DNA of 64,000 nt from contig JAGNIV010000006.1 of NCBI GenBank assembly GCA_018001015.1, forward strand, positions 105,896-169,895. Direction: 5' to 3'. The stretch is from Phenylobacterium sp. Its GTDB lineage: Bacteria; Pseudomonadota; Alphaproteobacteria; Caulobacterales; Caulobacteraceae. Under the pieces are notes generated by a model. That model saw only the letters and a program-made list of their open reading frames with translations, was not told where the DNA came from and did not search any database. Below are positions 36,985 to 45,421 of this stretch, piece by piece. How positions within the stretch are numbered: position 1 is the first letter of the stretch; the number at the start of each line of letters is the position of its first letter. The position numbers and the translations under genes are program-made.

Positions 36985-37683
36985 TCAGACCCTGCCGCGC
37001 GCCACGGCCAGGAACAGCCGCAGGCGGGCCTCCAGTTCGGAGGGCTTGCGGCCCTTGGCGCGGATGCGGGCCAGGGTGGCGTGGGCGATCGCCGGGAACG
37101 CCGCAACCGTTAAACCCGCGGCATCCCTGAGCGCACGGTCGAGGATCGGACCCACATCGGGCCCGGCCAAGCCCGCCGTGCCGATCAGACGTCCGATGGC
37201 CCAGGCGCGGCCGCCGGCCAGGGCCTTGGCCTCATCGGCGGCAGGGTCGAGCATCCTGGCCGCCAGGATCGCCGCGTTCCCCGCCGTGCCATCGGCCCAT
37301 TCCAACGCCTCCCCCAGCTTCATCGGCTCGGCGCTGAGTTCGCGGTAACGCGCGTCGATCATCGCCTCCAGGCGAGGCCGCGCGAGGCTGCGGCGGCCGA
37401 TGGCGACGGCCAGCGCCAGGGCCGTGGGATGTCGGCGCACCGTCCGGCCCTCGAAAACCTCGTCCAGCACCTCGTTCCACCAGGTCAGCCGGATCTCGCC
37501 CATCAGGGGGTTGGAGGCCACGCGGGGCGCCCGGGCCAGTTCATGGTCGAAGGCGTAGAGGGCGATCACATCGGCACGGATCGCGGCGTCCGTAATGAAC
37601 CGGCTGGACAGCCAGCGGTCGGGATCGACGCGACCCGCCAGGGCGTCGAGGTCGTTCGGGTCGTGGGCGTCGTCTTCGGACAT
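36985..37683 (-). CDS. squalene/phytoene synthase-like protein (NDUFAF6-like)
   Basis: The 232-residue protein has the all-helical trans-isoprenyl-diphosphate synthase fold: DRWLSSRFITDAAIRADVIALYAFDHELARAP (in parts), then MGEIRLTWWNEVLDEVFEG (in parts). The second Asp-rich motif of true phytoene synthases is absent; the region reads ALEWADGTAGNAAILAARML. Short forms like this in alphaproteobacteria are homologues of the mitochondrial complex I assembly factor NDUFAF6, so carotenoid synthesis is not the best guess. It sits with secDF and an NDUFAF3-like gene. A terminator hairpin ends 19 bases before its ATG, and no clear Shine-Dalgarno is seen. Confidence 0.75.
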   Translation of the reverse strand: MSEDDAHDPNDLDALAGRVDPDRWLSSRFITDAAIRADVIALYAFDHELARAPRVASNPLMGEIRLTWWNEVLDEVFEGRTVRRHPTALALAVAIGRRSLARPRLEAMIDARYRELSAEPMKLGEALEWADGTAGNAAILAARMLDPAADEAKALAGGRAWAIGRLIGTAGLAGPDVGPILDRALRDAAGLTVAAFPAIAHATLARIRAKGRKPSELEARLRLFLAVARGRV

Positions 37684-37701
37684 GGTGTTCGCAAAAAGCA
37701 A

Positions 37702-37727
37702 AAGGCCCGCCGGTTGGGGCGGGCCTT
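37702..37727 (-). terminator. rho-independent terminator between the PuuD-like and NDUFAF6-like genes
   Basis: On the minus strand a perfect 10-bp stem (AAGGCCCGCC, loop CCAACC, GGCGGGCCTT) is followed by TTGCTTTTTG. It lies 23 bases after the PuuD-like stop and directly before the start of the next gene on the same strand. Confidence 0.8.
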
Positions 37728-37750
37728 CCGATTGTATCGAGGTCTCGGGT

Positions 37751-38356
37751 TCAGCCGAAGATGGTCTGGCTCATGGTCATGGTGACCAGCATCGGGATCG
37801 AGAGCAGCGTGTTGGTCCGCGAGAACAGCATCGCCGTGCGGCCGGCCTTGGCCTTGGCGTCGGCGTCAGCTTCCACGATGCCCAGCGCGATCTTCTGGTT
37901 CGGCCAGATGAAGGCCCAGACGTTGATGAACATCACCGTGGCGAGCCACATGCCCATGCCGATGAAGATGTGGCCGACATTGGCGAAGCCCTCGGTCGCG
38001 CCGAGGGTGAAGGCTTCCACCAGATAGCCACGGTTGAAGGCCAGGATCACGCCCGCCACCCAGGTGAGCAGCGCGGCCCAACGGAACCAGAACAGCGCCT
38101 CGGGGGCGATGAACTTGGAGACCGCAGGCTTCAGCTCGGCCGGAATCTTGGCCATCTGCGGGATTTGGACGAAGTTGAAATAGTACAGCAGGCCGATCCA
38201 CATAATGCCGCAGAGGACGTGGATGAAGCGGAACACCGCTTGGAAGAAGATGGCGTCGGCCGAGCCGTAGTGGCTGAAATAGCCAGCGATGATGATCAAC
38301 GCGAGCAAGCTGCTCACGAGGATGGTGTTGCGAAGATTTGCGAGTAGTCCAGCCAT
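37751..38356 (-). CDS. urate hydroxylase PuuD-like membrane protein
   Basis: The 201-residue protein has four or five transmembrane spans and heme-ligand-like histidines in the spans: RFIHVLCGIMWIGLLYYFNF (in parts), GFANVGHIFIGMGMWLATVMF (in parts), and the loop NVWAFIWPNQKIALG. This pattern is that of the N-terminal membrane domain of bacterial PuuD urate hydroxylases (DUF989), which usually carry a cytochrome c domain; that domain is missing here, so urate oxidation is not assured. It could be a heme-binding membrane subunit. It lies 143 bp behind the NDUFAF3-like gene on the same strand and ends at a strong terminator. Confidence 0.6.
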   Translation of the reverse strand: MAGLLANLRNTILVSSLLALIIIAGYFSHYGSADAIFFQAVFRFIHVLCGIMWIGLLYYFNFVQIPQMAKIPAELKPAVSKFIAPEALFWFRWAALLTWVAGVILAFNRGYLVEAFTLGATEGFANVGHIFIGMGMWLATVMFINVWAFIWPNQKIALGIVEADADAKAKAGRTAMLFSRTNTLLSIPMLVTMTMSQTIFG

Positions 38357-38499
38357 GGGTGTGCCTCTACGATTCCTGCCCTGACCGTCAGCTATAGGGG
38401 GTTTCCACCGAGGCGGGAAGCCGCCGGGGACGCAGCCTGTCTGGAGCCTCTTCGGCCTGGAGCGCGACGGGCGTTCGGCCCGCTCGCCCCGGTCGCGCG

Positions 38500-38859
38500 T
38501 TAGATCGCGATCAGGGCCGCGGCTAGGCGGCGACCTTCGGCGGTGAGCACGTTGTACATCCGCGCCGCGGTGGGGGTGTCCATGAATTCCAGGCCGATGG
38601 CGGCCTTGGAAAGGGCCTCGCGCAGCGCCCGTGGCGGCAGGGCGTTGGCGGCCCCCATGCCCAGCAGCACGAACTCGACCTCGCGCGGGCCGGCGCCCAG
38701 GACCAAGGACAGGCTCTCAGGCGTGAGGTCGGCGACGCGGGTCACCGGCCAGGGATGCGCCTGATCCTGGACGATAAGCACCGAGCCTTCATGGCGCGTC
38801 CCCGACAGCCGAAACCCGCCGTCGCCATAGGCGTCGATGGAGGGAGCGTCGCGGGCCAT
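38500..38859 (-). CDS. Mth938-like (NDUFAF3-type) domain protein
   Basis: This 119-residue protein has the small alpha/beta Mth938 fold: IDAYGDGGFRLSG near the N-terminus, GSVLIVQDQAHPW, REVEFVLLGMGAANALPP and FMDTPTAARMYNVL. Eukaryotic members (NDUFAF3) help assemble respiratory complex I. In alphaproteobacteria the gene is commonly found behind secDF, as here: it starts only two bases after the secF stop. The spacer behind it (38357-38499) holds no gene. The biochemical role is unknown. Confidence 0.85.
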   Translation of the reverse strand: MARDAPSIDAYGDGGFRLSGTRHEGSVLIVQDQAHPWPVTRVADLTPESLSLVLGAGPREVEFVLLGMGAANALPPRALREALSKAAIGLEFMDTPTAARMYNVLTAEGRRLAAALIAI

Positions 38860-38861
38860 AT

Positions 38862-39833
38862 TTAAGGCCGCGCGTTGGCCGGCTTCAGGGGTTCGGCCAG
38901 CTCGTCACCGCGCTTCACGCCCCACAGCAGGATCACCGGCGCGGCCACGTAGATGGACGAATAGGTGCCGATGACGATGCCGAAGATCATGATCAGGGAA
39001 AAGGCCAGCAGGGTCGGCCCACCGAACACGGCCAGGCCACCTAGCGCCAGGACGGCCGTGAGGCCGGTGATCACGGTCCGCGAGAGCGTCTCGTTGATCG
39101 ACAGGTCGATCACCTCGCCCAGCGGCATGGACTTATATTTGCGCAGATTTTCCCGCAGCCGGTCGAAGACCACCACGGTGTCATTCATCGAATAGCCGAT
39201 GATGGTCAGGATGGCGGCGATGGTGGTGAGGCTGAACTCCAGCTTGAAGATGGCGATCAGTCCGAAGGTCAGGATCACGTCGTGGAACAGGCCCACGACG
39301 GCGCCGACCCCGAACTGCAGCTCGAACCGGAACCAGATGTAGAGCAGCATCAGGCCGATCGCGAGACCCAGGGCCAAGATGCCGCTCTGGAAGAGCTCGC
39401 CCGAGACCTTGGGACCCACGACGTCGGCGCGCTGGAAGGTGACGGGCCCGAGGGCCTCGACCAGAGCCGCCTTGACCTTGTCGACCGCAACGGCGGGCTG
39501 GAGACCGTCGGGGGTCTGGAAGCGGATCATGGCGGTGGTGGGCTCGCCAAAGGCCTGGACCTGGACGTCGCCGAGGTTCTGCGCCTCCAGGGTGGAGCGC
39601 GCCAAGCCTAGATCCACCGCCTTTGGCGCGGTGGAAATCTCCAGCAGCGTCCCGCCCTTGAAGTCGATCCCGCAGGAGAGGCCGGCGCAGGGCGGCTCGA
39701 AGGGAAACAGCGTGAAGCCGAGGGACACCACAACGGCGACCGCAGAGACGATGGCCGCAATGCGGGAGAAGGCGACGAACCGGAAATTCGTCGTGATCGG
39801 GAGCACCTTGATGAGAGGCCAGTACTTGGACAT
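38862..39833 (-). CDS. secF: protein translocase subunit SecF
   Basis: SecF partners SecD in using the proton motive force to aid late steps of Sec export. The 323-residue protein has TM1 (about 25-45), a periplasmic domain with GIDFKGGTLLEIS, and five C-terminal spans containing LYIWFRFELQFGVGAVVGLFHDV (in parts) and TIIGYSMNDTVVVFDRLRENLR (in parts), which are the RND-like proton-coupling segments. The length is typical. It follows secD by 12 bases, and an Mth938-like gene follows it by two bases. The order yajC-secD-secF is the standard operon. Confidence 0.97.
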   Translation of the reverse strand: MSKYWPLIKVLPITTNFRFVAFSRIAAIVSAVAVVVSLGFTLFPFEPPCAGLSCGIDFKGGTLLEISTAPKAVDLGLARSTLEAQNLGDVQVQAFGEPTTAMIRFQTPDGLQPAVAVDKVKAALVEALGPVTFQRADVVGPKVSGELFQSGILALGLAIGLMLLYIWFRFELQFGVGAVVGLFHDVILTFGLIAIFKLEFSLTTIAAILTIIGYSMNDTVVVFDRLRENLRKYKSMPLGEVIDLSINETLSRTVITGLTAVLALGGLAVFGGPTLLAFSLIMIFGIVIGTYSSIYVAAPVILLWGVKRGDELAEPLKPANARP

Positions 39834-39845
39834 GTCGGCGTCTCC

Positions 39846-41444
39846 CTAAACGATCGGCAGGGTCTTGGGGCGCGTCCTGCGGAACCAGATCGACAGCAGG
39901 AACTGCGTCACGATCACGGCCGAGAACACCGAGGTCAGCACCCCGATCGACAGGGTCCAGGCGAAGCCGCGCACCGGTCCGGAGCCGAACTGGAACATGA
40001 TCAGCGCGGCGAGGATCGTCGTCACGTTGGCGTCGATGATGGTGGTCATGGCCCGCGAGAAGCCGGCGTCCATGGCCGAGAGCACCTGGCGCCCCGCTCG
40101 CACCTCGTCGCGCATGCGCTCATAGATCAGCACGTTGGCGTCCACCGCCACGGCCAAGGTCAGGATCAGGCCCGCGATCCCCGGCAAGGTGAGGGTCGCC
40201 TGGGTGACCGACAGGGTGGCGATGATGAGCAGGCCGTTGACCAGCAGGGCGATGACGGAGATTCCGCCGAACAGCCAGCCATAGGACAGCAGCATGAAGA
40301 CCAGGATGGCGATGAAGCCCACCGCGGTGGAGATCTTGCCGGCCTGGACCGCGTCCGCGCCCAGTTCAGCCCCAACGGTCTGCTGCTGCTCGACATTGAG
40401 CGGCGCTGGCAGGGCGCCGGCCCGGAGCAGAATGGCCAGGTTGTTGGCGCTCTCGACGGTGAAGTTCCCGCTGATCTGGCCGGAACCCCCGGTGATGGCG
40501 CTCTGAATGACCGGCGCGGAGATGACCTTGTTGTCGAGCACGATGGCGAAGCGCTTGCCCAGGTTCTGGGCGGTGGCGTCGCCGAAGCGGCGGGAGCCCT
40601 GACCATTGAAGCGGAAATTGACCACCGCCTCGCCACTCTGGCCGTCGAAGCCCTGGTGGGCGTCGGTGAGCATCTCGCCGGTCACCAGGGCGCGCTTCTT
40701 GATCAGAATCGCGCCGCCTTCCTCGTTGGGCAGGAGTTGGGAACCAGGCGGAATGCGGCCCGCCGCGGCCTCCTCCGGCGAGACGCTGTCGTCCACCATT
40801 TGGAAGGTGAGCTTGGCGGTCTGACCGATTATGTTCTTGAGCTTTTCCGGGTCGCTCTCGCCTGGCGCCTGGACAACGATCCGATCGACGCCCTGGCGGC
40901 GGATATCGGGCTCCTTGGTGCCCAGCTCGTCGATGCGGCGGCGGATGATCTCGATGGACTGGTCCACCGCCTTGCCGGCCTCGGCGACCAGGGCCTGTTC
41001 GGAGAACACAACGCGGATACGCTGGTCATCGCCGGGGCTGATGGTCACGTCGCGCCCGCTGGCGGCGGCGGCCAGCGGCGCCCCGACGGTCCGGCGCAGG
41101 AGGTTGGTGGCCGTGGTCAGCTGGGCTGGATCCGTGATCCGCACGGAGACCGCGCCCTCCACCTGACCGAGATCGGTGAATGCGATCTTCTCTTCCCGCA
41201 GGGTGGTGCGGACATCCTCGACGAGGTTGGTCAGCTTCTCGACGCGCAGGGCCTTGGTGTCGACCTCTAACAGCAGGTGCGACCCGCCCTGGAGATCCAG
41301 GCCCAGGTTCAGCTTCTGCTTCGGGACAAAGCCCGGCAGGCTGTCGAGCGTCTTCTGAGGAAGCACGTTCGGCAGACTGAACACGAGGCCGAATATCACC
41401 GACAACAGGACGACAATCGTCCTCCAGCGCGACGGAGCGATCAT
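39846..41444 (-). CDS. secD: protein translocase subunit SecD
   Basis: The 532-residue inner-membrane protein has TM1 (residues 9-25), the P1 periplasmic domain starting NLGLDLQGGSHLLLEVD, the conserved IRRRIDELGTKEPDIRRQG (in parts), a second P1 subdomain with VNFRFNGQGSRRFG, and five C-terminal spans with GLILTLAVAVDANVLIYERMRDE (in parts). The last contains the Asp important for proton coupling. It should form a complex with SecF and YajC at the SecYEG channel. Its ATG at 41444 follows the yajC stop by 9 bases. Confidence 0.97.
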   Translation of the reverse strand: MIAPSRWRTIVVLLSVIFGLVFSLPNVLPQKTLDSLPGFVPKQKLNLGLDLQGGSHLLLEVDTKALRVEKLTNLVEDVRTTLREEKIAFTDLGQVEGAVSVRITDPAQLTTATNLLRRTVGAPLAAAASGRDVTISPGDDQRIRVVFSEQALVAEAGKAVDQSIEIIRRRIDELGTKEPDIRRQGVDRIVVQAPGESDPEKLKNIIGQTAKLTFQMVDDSVSPEEAAAGRIPPGSQLLPNEEGGAILIKKRALVTGEMLTDAHQGFDGQSGEAVVNFRFNGQGSRRFGDATAQNLGKRFAIVLDNKVISAPVIQSAITGGSGQISGNFTVESANNLAILLRAGALPAPLNVEQQQTVGAELGADAVQAGKISTAVGFIAILVFMLLSYGWLFGGISVIALLVNGLLIIATLSVTQATLTLPGIAGLILTLAVAVDANVLIYERMRDEVRAGRQVLSAMDAGFSRAMTTIIDANVTTILAALIMFQFGSGPVRGFAWTLSIGVLTSVFSAVIVTQFLLSIWFRRTRPKTLPIV

Positions 41445-41453
41445 TTACGGGGC

Positions 41454-41804
41454 TCAGACCTTGGAATCGTTGGCCGGGGCGGGCTCGCCCTTGACCCGGA
41501 CGTCGGAGATCATGGTCTTGACCACCTTGACGTTGACGCCCTGGGCGATCTCGACGCCGACTTCCTTGTCCTCGACACGCACGACCTTGCCGATGACCCC
41601 GGAGTTCAGCACCACGGTGTCATTGCGCTTCACATTGGCGATCATCGCCTGGTGAGCCTTCATCCGCTGCTGCTGCGGGCGGATCATCAGGAAGTAGAAC
41701 AGCACGACCAGACCGATGAGCGGCAGGAACTGCATCAGCATTTCCGTCGGGCCGCCGCCGGCGGCGGCGCCTGCGGTCTGAGCGAAGGCGGGGGTGGCGA
41801 ACAT
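41454..41804 (-). CDS. yajC: preprotein translocase subunit YajC
   Basis: The 116-residue protein has one transmembrane helix (about 28-45, FLPLIGLVVLFYFLMIRPQQ) followed by the soluble segment RMKAHQAMIANVKRNDTVVLNSGVIGKVVRVED (in parts), the YajC signature. The N-terminal FATPAFAQTAGAA could look like a cleavable signal, but in alphaproteobacterial YajC it is usually retained or variable. It heads the minus-strand Sec operon, divergent from a DUF815-type ATPase gene across 117 bp. Confidence 0.95.
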   Translation of the reverse strand: MFATPAFAQTAGAAAGGGPTEMLMQFLPLIGLVVLFYFLMIRPQQQRMKAHQAMIANVKRNDTVVLNSGVIGKVVRVEDKEVGVEIAQGVNVKVVKTMISDVRVKGEPAPANDSKV

Positions 41805-41921
41805 GGTCTCTCCGAGGTCCGTCGTCGGGCCGGCGAACGCCGTCCGTTTTGAAGTCGGCGGAAGCTATGCGTTCGCCCCCGGTTTTGCAATGGAACGGCA
41901 GGCCCGCTAAGCACCAACGCC

Positions 41922-42761
41922 ATGGATTCAGACCTGAAACCCGTTCTCGAACGTATCGCCGACGCCCTTGAGCGTCTGGCGCCCCCTGCCCGCATCCCTC
42001 CGGTCTTCGAAGGCGCGCGACTTTTCCGGCATGATCCGGTGAGCCACGCCTTTCATCCAGCGCCGGACTACGCCTTGCCGCTCGAGGCCCTGATCGGGGT
42101 GGACCAGCAGAAGGCCCGCTTCCTGGAGAACCTGCAGCGGTTCAAGGCGGGTCTGCCGGCCAACCACGCCCTGCTCTGGGGCGTGCGCGGCACCGGCAAG
42201 AGTTCCCTCACCAAGGCGGCCTTCATGGCGGTGGCCAGGGACACGCCGGACCTGAAGCTGGTGGAGGTGGACCGCGATGAGGTGACCGCCCTGCCCGCCC
42301 TGTTTGACACCCTGCGCGAGCGTCGCGAGCGTTTCGTGGTGCTCTGCGACGACCTCTCCTTCGAGGAAGGGGCAGCGGCGGCCAAGGCGCTGAAATCGGC
42401 CCTTGAGGGCGGGGTATCAGGCCCACCCGCCAACGTGCTGTTCGTCGCCACGTCGAACCGGCGGCACCTGATGCCCCGCGGCCACGCCGAGGACCGCGGG
42501 CTGATCGCCACCGCCGAGGACGCCGAGGAAGAGGTCAGCGTCTCCGACCGCTTCGGTCTCTGGGTCGGGTTTCCGCCAATGGATCAGGCGACCTATTTGG
42601 AGGCCGTCACCAGCTACGCCCGCGCCCACGGGCTGATCGTCGCCGACCTGGAACGCCGCGCCCTGCAATGGGCGCAGTTGCGCGGAGGCCGGTCGGGGCG
42701 CGTCGCCTGGCAGTTCATCCGCGACCTGGCGGGGGAACTGGGCAAGACTCTGCCCATGTAG
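41922..42761 (+). CDS. DUF815-type AAA ATP-binding protein
   Basis: The 279-residue protein belongs to the DUF815 group of predicted AAA ATPases: Walker A GVRGTGKSS at residues 87-95, Walker B FVVLCDDLSFE, a sensor-1 Asn in LFVATSNRRHLMP, and ERFGLW-like SDRFGLWVGF. Its cellular role is unknown; position next to the Sec genes is widely seen in alphaproteobacteria. It is transcribed divergently from yajC. A short stem-loop separates its end from the convergent dipM gene. The C-terminal region has RSGRVAWQFIRDL. Confidence 0.88.
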   Translation: MDSDLKPVLERIADALERLAPPARIPPVFEGARLFRHDPVSHAFHPAPDYALPLEALIGVDQQKARFLENLQRFKAGLPANHALLWGVRGTGKSSLTKAAFMAVARDTPDLKLVEVDRDEVTALPALFDTLRERRERFVVLCDDLSFEEGAAAAKALKSALEGGVSGPPANVLFVATSNRRHLMPRGHAEDRGLIATAEDAEEEVSVSDRFGLWVGFPPMDQATYLEAVTSYARAHGLIVADLERRALQWAQLRGGRSGRVAWQFIRDLAGELGKTLPM

Positions 42762-42768
42762 CCGAAAC

Positions 42769-42791
42769 CTCCCTCCCCGCGTGGGAGGGAG
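42769..42791. terminator. bidirectional hairpin between DUF815 and dipM genes
   Basis: CTCCCTCCCC, loop GCG, TGGGAGGGAG forms a 10-bp stem with one G-T pair between two convergent stops. It has no long T-run on either strand. Confidence 0.5.
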
Positions 42792-42797
42792 AGACCG

Positions 42798-44645
42798 CTA
42801 CCGCCCGAGCACCAGTTTCGGATCGATGGGCCGCGCCCGCTCCGACGGCGCCGACGCATAGCGGACCTCGAAGTGCAGCTGGGGTTCAGAAACCCCGCCG
42901 CTGGTTCCGGCCTGGCCGATCTGCTGCCCCTGGACCACCTTCTGCTGCATCTTCACGTCCACCCGGGCGAGATGCCCATAGGCGGTGACCCAGCCGTCGG
43001 CATGCTTGATCAGCACCAGATTGCCGAAGCCGGGCACCTGGTCGCCCGCATAGACCACGTCGCCGCCGGCGGCGGCCCGCACGGATTCGCCGGCCGTTGC
43101 GCGGATGTTCAGGCCGTCGTTGCGCTGACCCGTTCCCTTCGGGCCGAAGTCCGAAATGACATCGCCCCGCAGAGGCCAGTTGAACCGGCCACGGCCCTGG
43201 GCCGTGATCTGGCTGTCGGAGAGCGGGCCGGTGCTGACGGCCGGCGGCGGCGTCGGCCGACTGGGCGCCGGGGTCGTCGGGCGGCTGTAATTGCTCGTCG
43301 AGGGCGGCGGCGTCACAGGCTGTGAGACCGGCGGCGGGGCGGCGGGCCGGCTGGGCTCCGGGGTCGGATCGCGGCGCGGTTCAGCCGGCAGGGTCACCGT
43401 CGTCCTGACGGTCTCCTTGATCGGACCCTTGTCCTTGTAGCCTTCCGGCAAGGTGAGCTTGCGGCCGGACTTGATGGTGTCGCCGACCTTCATATCGTTC
43501 TCGGCGGCCAGGGCCTTGGGCGTCACGCTGAAGCGTTTGGCGATCAGGGTCATGGTGTCACCGGCGCCGGCCACATAGGCCTTCACCGTGGTCTTGGGCC
43601 CCTTCAGCTTGTCGCCGGCATGAAGGACGTAGGGCTCCTTCAGCTTGTTGTCGTCGGCCAGCTGCTTGCGGGTGGTGTCCATGGCGCGCGCGATGGCGTC
43701 CAGGGCCTGGCCGCTCTTGACGGTGTAGATCTGCGGCGGACCGGCCACCTCCACCACCTTGCCCGTGACGAAGGTCTTGGTCGTCGTCGTCGTCGTGGTG
43801 CGCGCCGGCTCAGGCTCAGGCTGAGCGACCGGCGCGGGAGTATAGGCCGGCGGCCGCTGCTGCGCGGGCGCTTGGGGCTGGAACGGCGCCTGGGCCGGAG
43901 CCTGCACGCCCGTGCCGGGAACCTGGACCCGGGTGGTTATGGTGGTCGGCCCGTTGTCCTTGAAGCCGTCGGGCAGGATCAGCTTCTTGCCCACGGCGAG
44001 TGGATCGTCGACGCTCATGTCGTTGGCGTCGGCCAGCGCCGGGCCCGAGACCGAAAAGCGGCGGGCGATCGCGTAGAGGGTGTCGCCGGAGCCGACCACA
44101 TAGGCCTTTGCGTCGCTTGAGGGGCCCTTCAGAACCTTGCCGGGACGCAGGACGTAGGGTTCCTTCAGGTCGTTGTCCTCGGCCAGTTGCTTGCGCGTGG
44201 TCCCCATGGAACGGGCGATGGCGTCGAGGTTGTCCCCGCTCTTGACCGTATGGCTCTTGGGCGGGCCGGCGGCTTCCACCACCTTGCCGGTCACGGTCTG
44301 CCGGGTGACGGTCTGCATCACCGGCGGGGTGTAGACGGGCGGCGGCTGATAGGCCGGCGGCGGCGTATAGGGTGGCGTCGAAGGCGTCACATAGGCAGGG
44401 CCGTTGGGCACCGGGTCGAGCGGGCGGCTCTCCACCGGTCCCGTCGGGGGGCCAGGCCGCATCTGTCCCTGATCCTGCGCCTCCTGGGCGGGGGGCGCGG
44501 TCTGGGCGCCGGGCGGCGGCAGGCGCGTCGGATAGCTGGGCCGCGCGACCTGGGCGTCCTCGCCAAATGGCGTATAGGTCGTGCAGGCGCTGAGGGACGT
44601 CGCCGCCAACAGGATCAAGGCCGTCCGGGAATAAGAAAGCGTCAT
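42798..44645 (-). CDS. dipM: LysM/LytM cell-division protein DipM
   Basis: DipM of Caulobacter coordinates peptidoglycan remodelling and autolysins at the division septum. The 615-residue protein has a signal ending in LSAC (Cys21, possible lipobox), a Pro-rich linker, four LysM domains (about 131-174, 181-225, 306-350, 356-400), another Pro-rich linker, and a LytM/M23 domain from about 487. The M23 zinc site is degenerate: the HxGxD motif reads NDGLN (Asn509, Asn513), while His558 and His591 remain. So it is probably a non-enzymatic activator. LysM 1-2 and 3-4 are duplicated pairs. It ends the pcm-side minus-strand run. Confidence 0.9.
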   Translation of the reverse strand: MTLSYSRTALILLAATSLSACTTYTPFGEDAQVARPSYPTRLPPPGAQTAPPAQEAQDQGQMRPGPPTGPVESRPLDPVPNGPAYVTPSTPPYTPPPAYQPPPVYTPPVMQTVTRQTVTGKVVEAAGPPKSHTVKSGDNLDAIARSMGTTRKQLAEDNDLKEPYVLRPGKVLKGPSSDAKAYVVGSGDTLYAIARRFSVSGPALADANDMSVDDPLAVGKKLILPDGFKDNGPTTITTRVQVPGTGVQAPAQAPFQPQAPAQQRPPAYTPAPVAQPEPEPARTTTTTTTKTFVTGKVVEVAGPPQIYTVKSGQALDAIARAMDTTRKQLADDNKLKEPYVLHAGDKLKGPKTTVKAYVAGAGDTMTLIAKRFSVTPKALAAENDMKVGDTIKSGRKLTLPEGYKDKGPIKETVRTTVTLPAEPRRDPTPEPSRPAAPPPVSQPVTPPPSTSNYSRPTTPAPSRPTPPPAVSTGPLSDSQITAQGRGRFNWPLRGDVISDFGPKGTGQRNDGLNIRATAGESVRAAAGGDVVYAGDQVPGFGNLVLIKHADGWVTAYGHLARVDVKMQQKVVQGQQIGQAGTSGGVSEPQLHFEVRYASAPSERARPIDPKLVLGR

Positions 44646-44749
44646 CGCCGCTCCGCTCTATGGGTTCGGAATCAGTCGAGGCGTCGGGGTTAATGATGGG
44701 TTAAGGAGCCCGCCATCGCCAACCCACAAACTCGTAAGGTTGTGGACGG

Positions 44750-45409
44750 CTAAAGCTCTCTGGCCACGCCGTCCAGCAGAGGCACGAAACGGACGTCGGT
44801 CAGAACCTCCACCGTGAAGCCACCCTTGCCGTCGCCGGTATAGCGTTTCAGGCTCTGGACCGGTCCCTTTCCGATGGGGGCCACCAAAACCCCCGTTGGT
44901 TTCAACTGCGAAAGCAAAGCCTTGGGCTCATCCGGCGCCGCGGCGGTGACCAGAATGCGGTCGAAAGGCGCCTGCTCGGGCCAGCCGAGGCCGCCGTCGC
45001 CGAAGCGGGTGATCACATTGGTGAGACCGAGCTGCCTGAAGCGGGCCTCGGCCTCCCCCATCAGCGTCCGGTAGCGCTCCACCGTGTAGACCAGTCGCGA
45101 GAGCTTGGAGAGCACGGTGGTCTGGTAGCCGGATCCCGTGCCGATCTCGAGCACCCGGTCGCGTTTCTCCACCCCCAACGCTTGAGTCATGAGACCCACG
45201 ATGAAGGGCTGGCTGATGGTCTGGCCGCAGGCGATCGGCAGGGCCGAGTCCTCCCAGGCGCGTTCCTGGAAGAGGTCGGGGGTGAACAGGTCGCGGGGCG
45301 TGGTCTCGATGGCGTTCAGCACGCCGGGGTCGCTGACCCCCTGCGAGCGCAGATTCAGGATCAGGCGCGCCAGCCGCGTTTCGGGCGAGTCCTTCTCCGG
45401 TTTGGCCAT
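44750..45409 (-). CDS. pcm: protein-L-isoaspartate O-methyltransferase
   Basis: The enzyme methylates L-isoaspartyl residues of damaged proteins with S-adenosylmethionine, starting their repair. The 219-residue protein has the PCMT motifs: ACGQTISQPFIVGLMTQAL (in the substrate/AdoMet entry), VLEIGTGSGYQTTVLSKL for AdoMet binding, and RILVTAAAPDEP after it. ATG 45409 has AGGA five bases upstream; a GTG at 45421 abuts the surE stop and would add four residues. It is the second gene in the surE-pcm pair, a pairing seen in many proteobacteria. Confidence 0.94.
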   Translation of the reverse strand: MAKPEKDSPETRLARLILNLRSQGVSDPGVLNAIETTPRDLFTPDLFQERAWEDSALPIACGQTISQPFIVGLMTQALGVEKRDRVLEIGTGSGYQTTVLSKLSRLVYTVERYRTLMGEAEARFRQLGLTNVITRFGDGGLGWPEQAPFDRILVTAAAPDEPKALLSQLKPTGVLVAPIGKGPVQSLKRYTGDGKGGFTVEVLTDVRFVPLLDGVAREL

Positions 45410-45421
45410 CGTTCCTGTCAC

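Noticed and set aside
36985-37683. Carotenoid or hopanoid biosynthesis gene
   Set aside because: The protein has the phytoene-synthase fold but lacks a clear second Asp-rich motif and has no crt, hpn or squalene genes around it; the NDUFAF6-like reading fits better.
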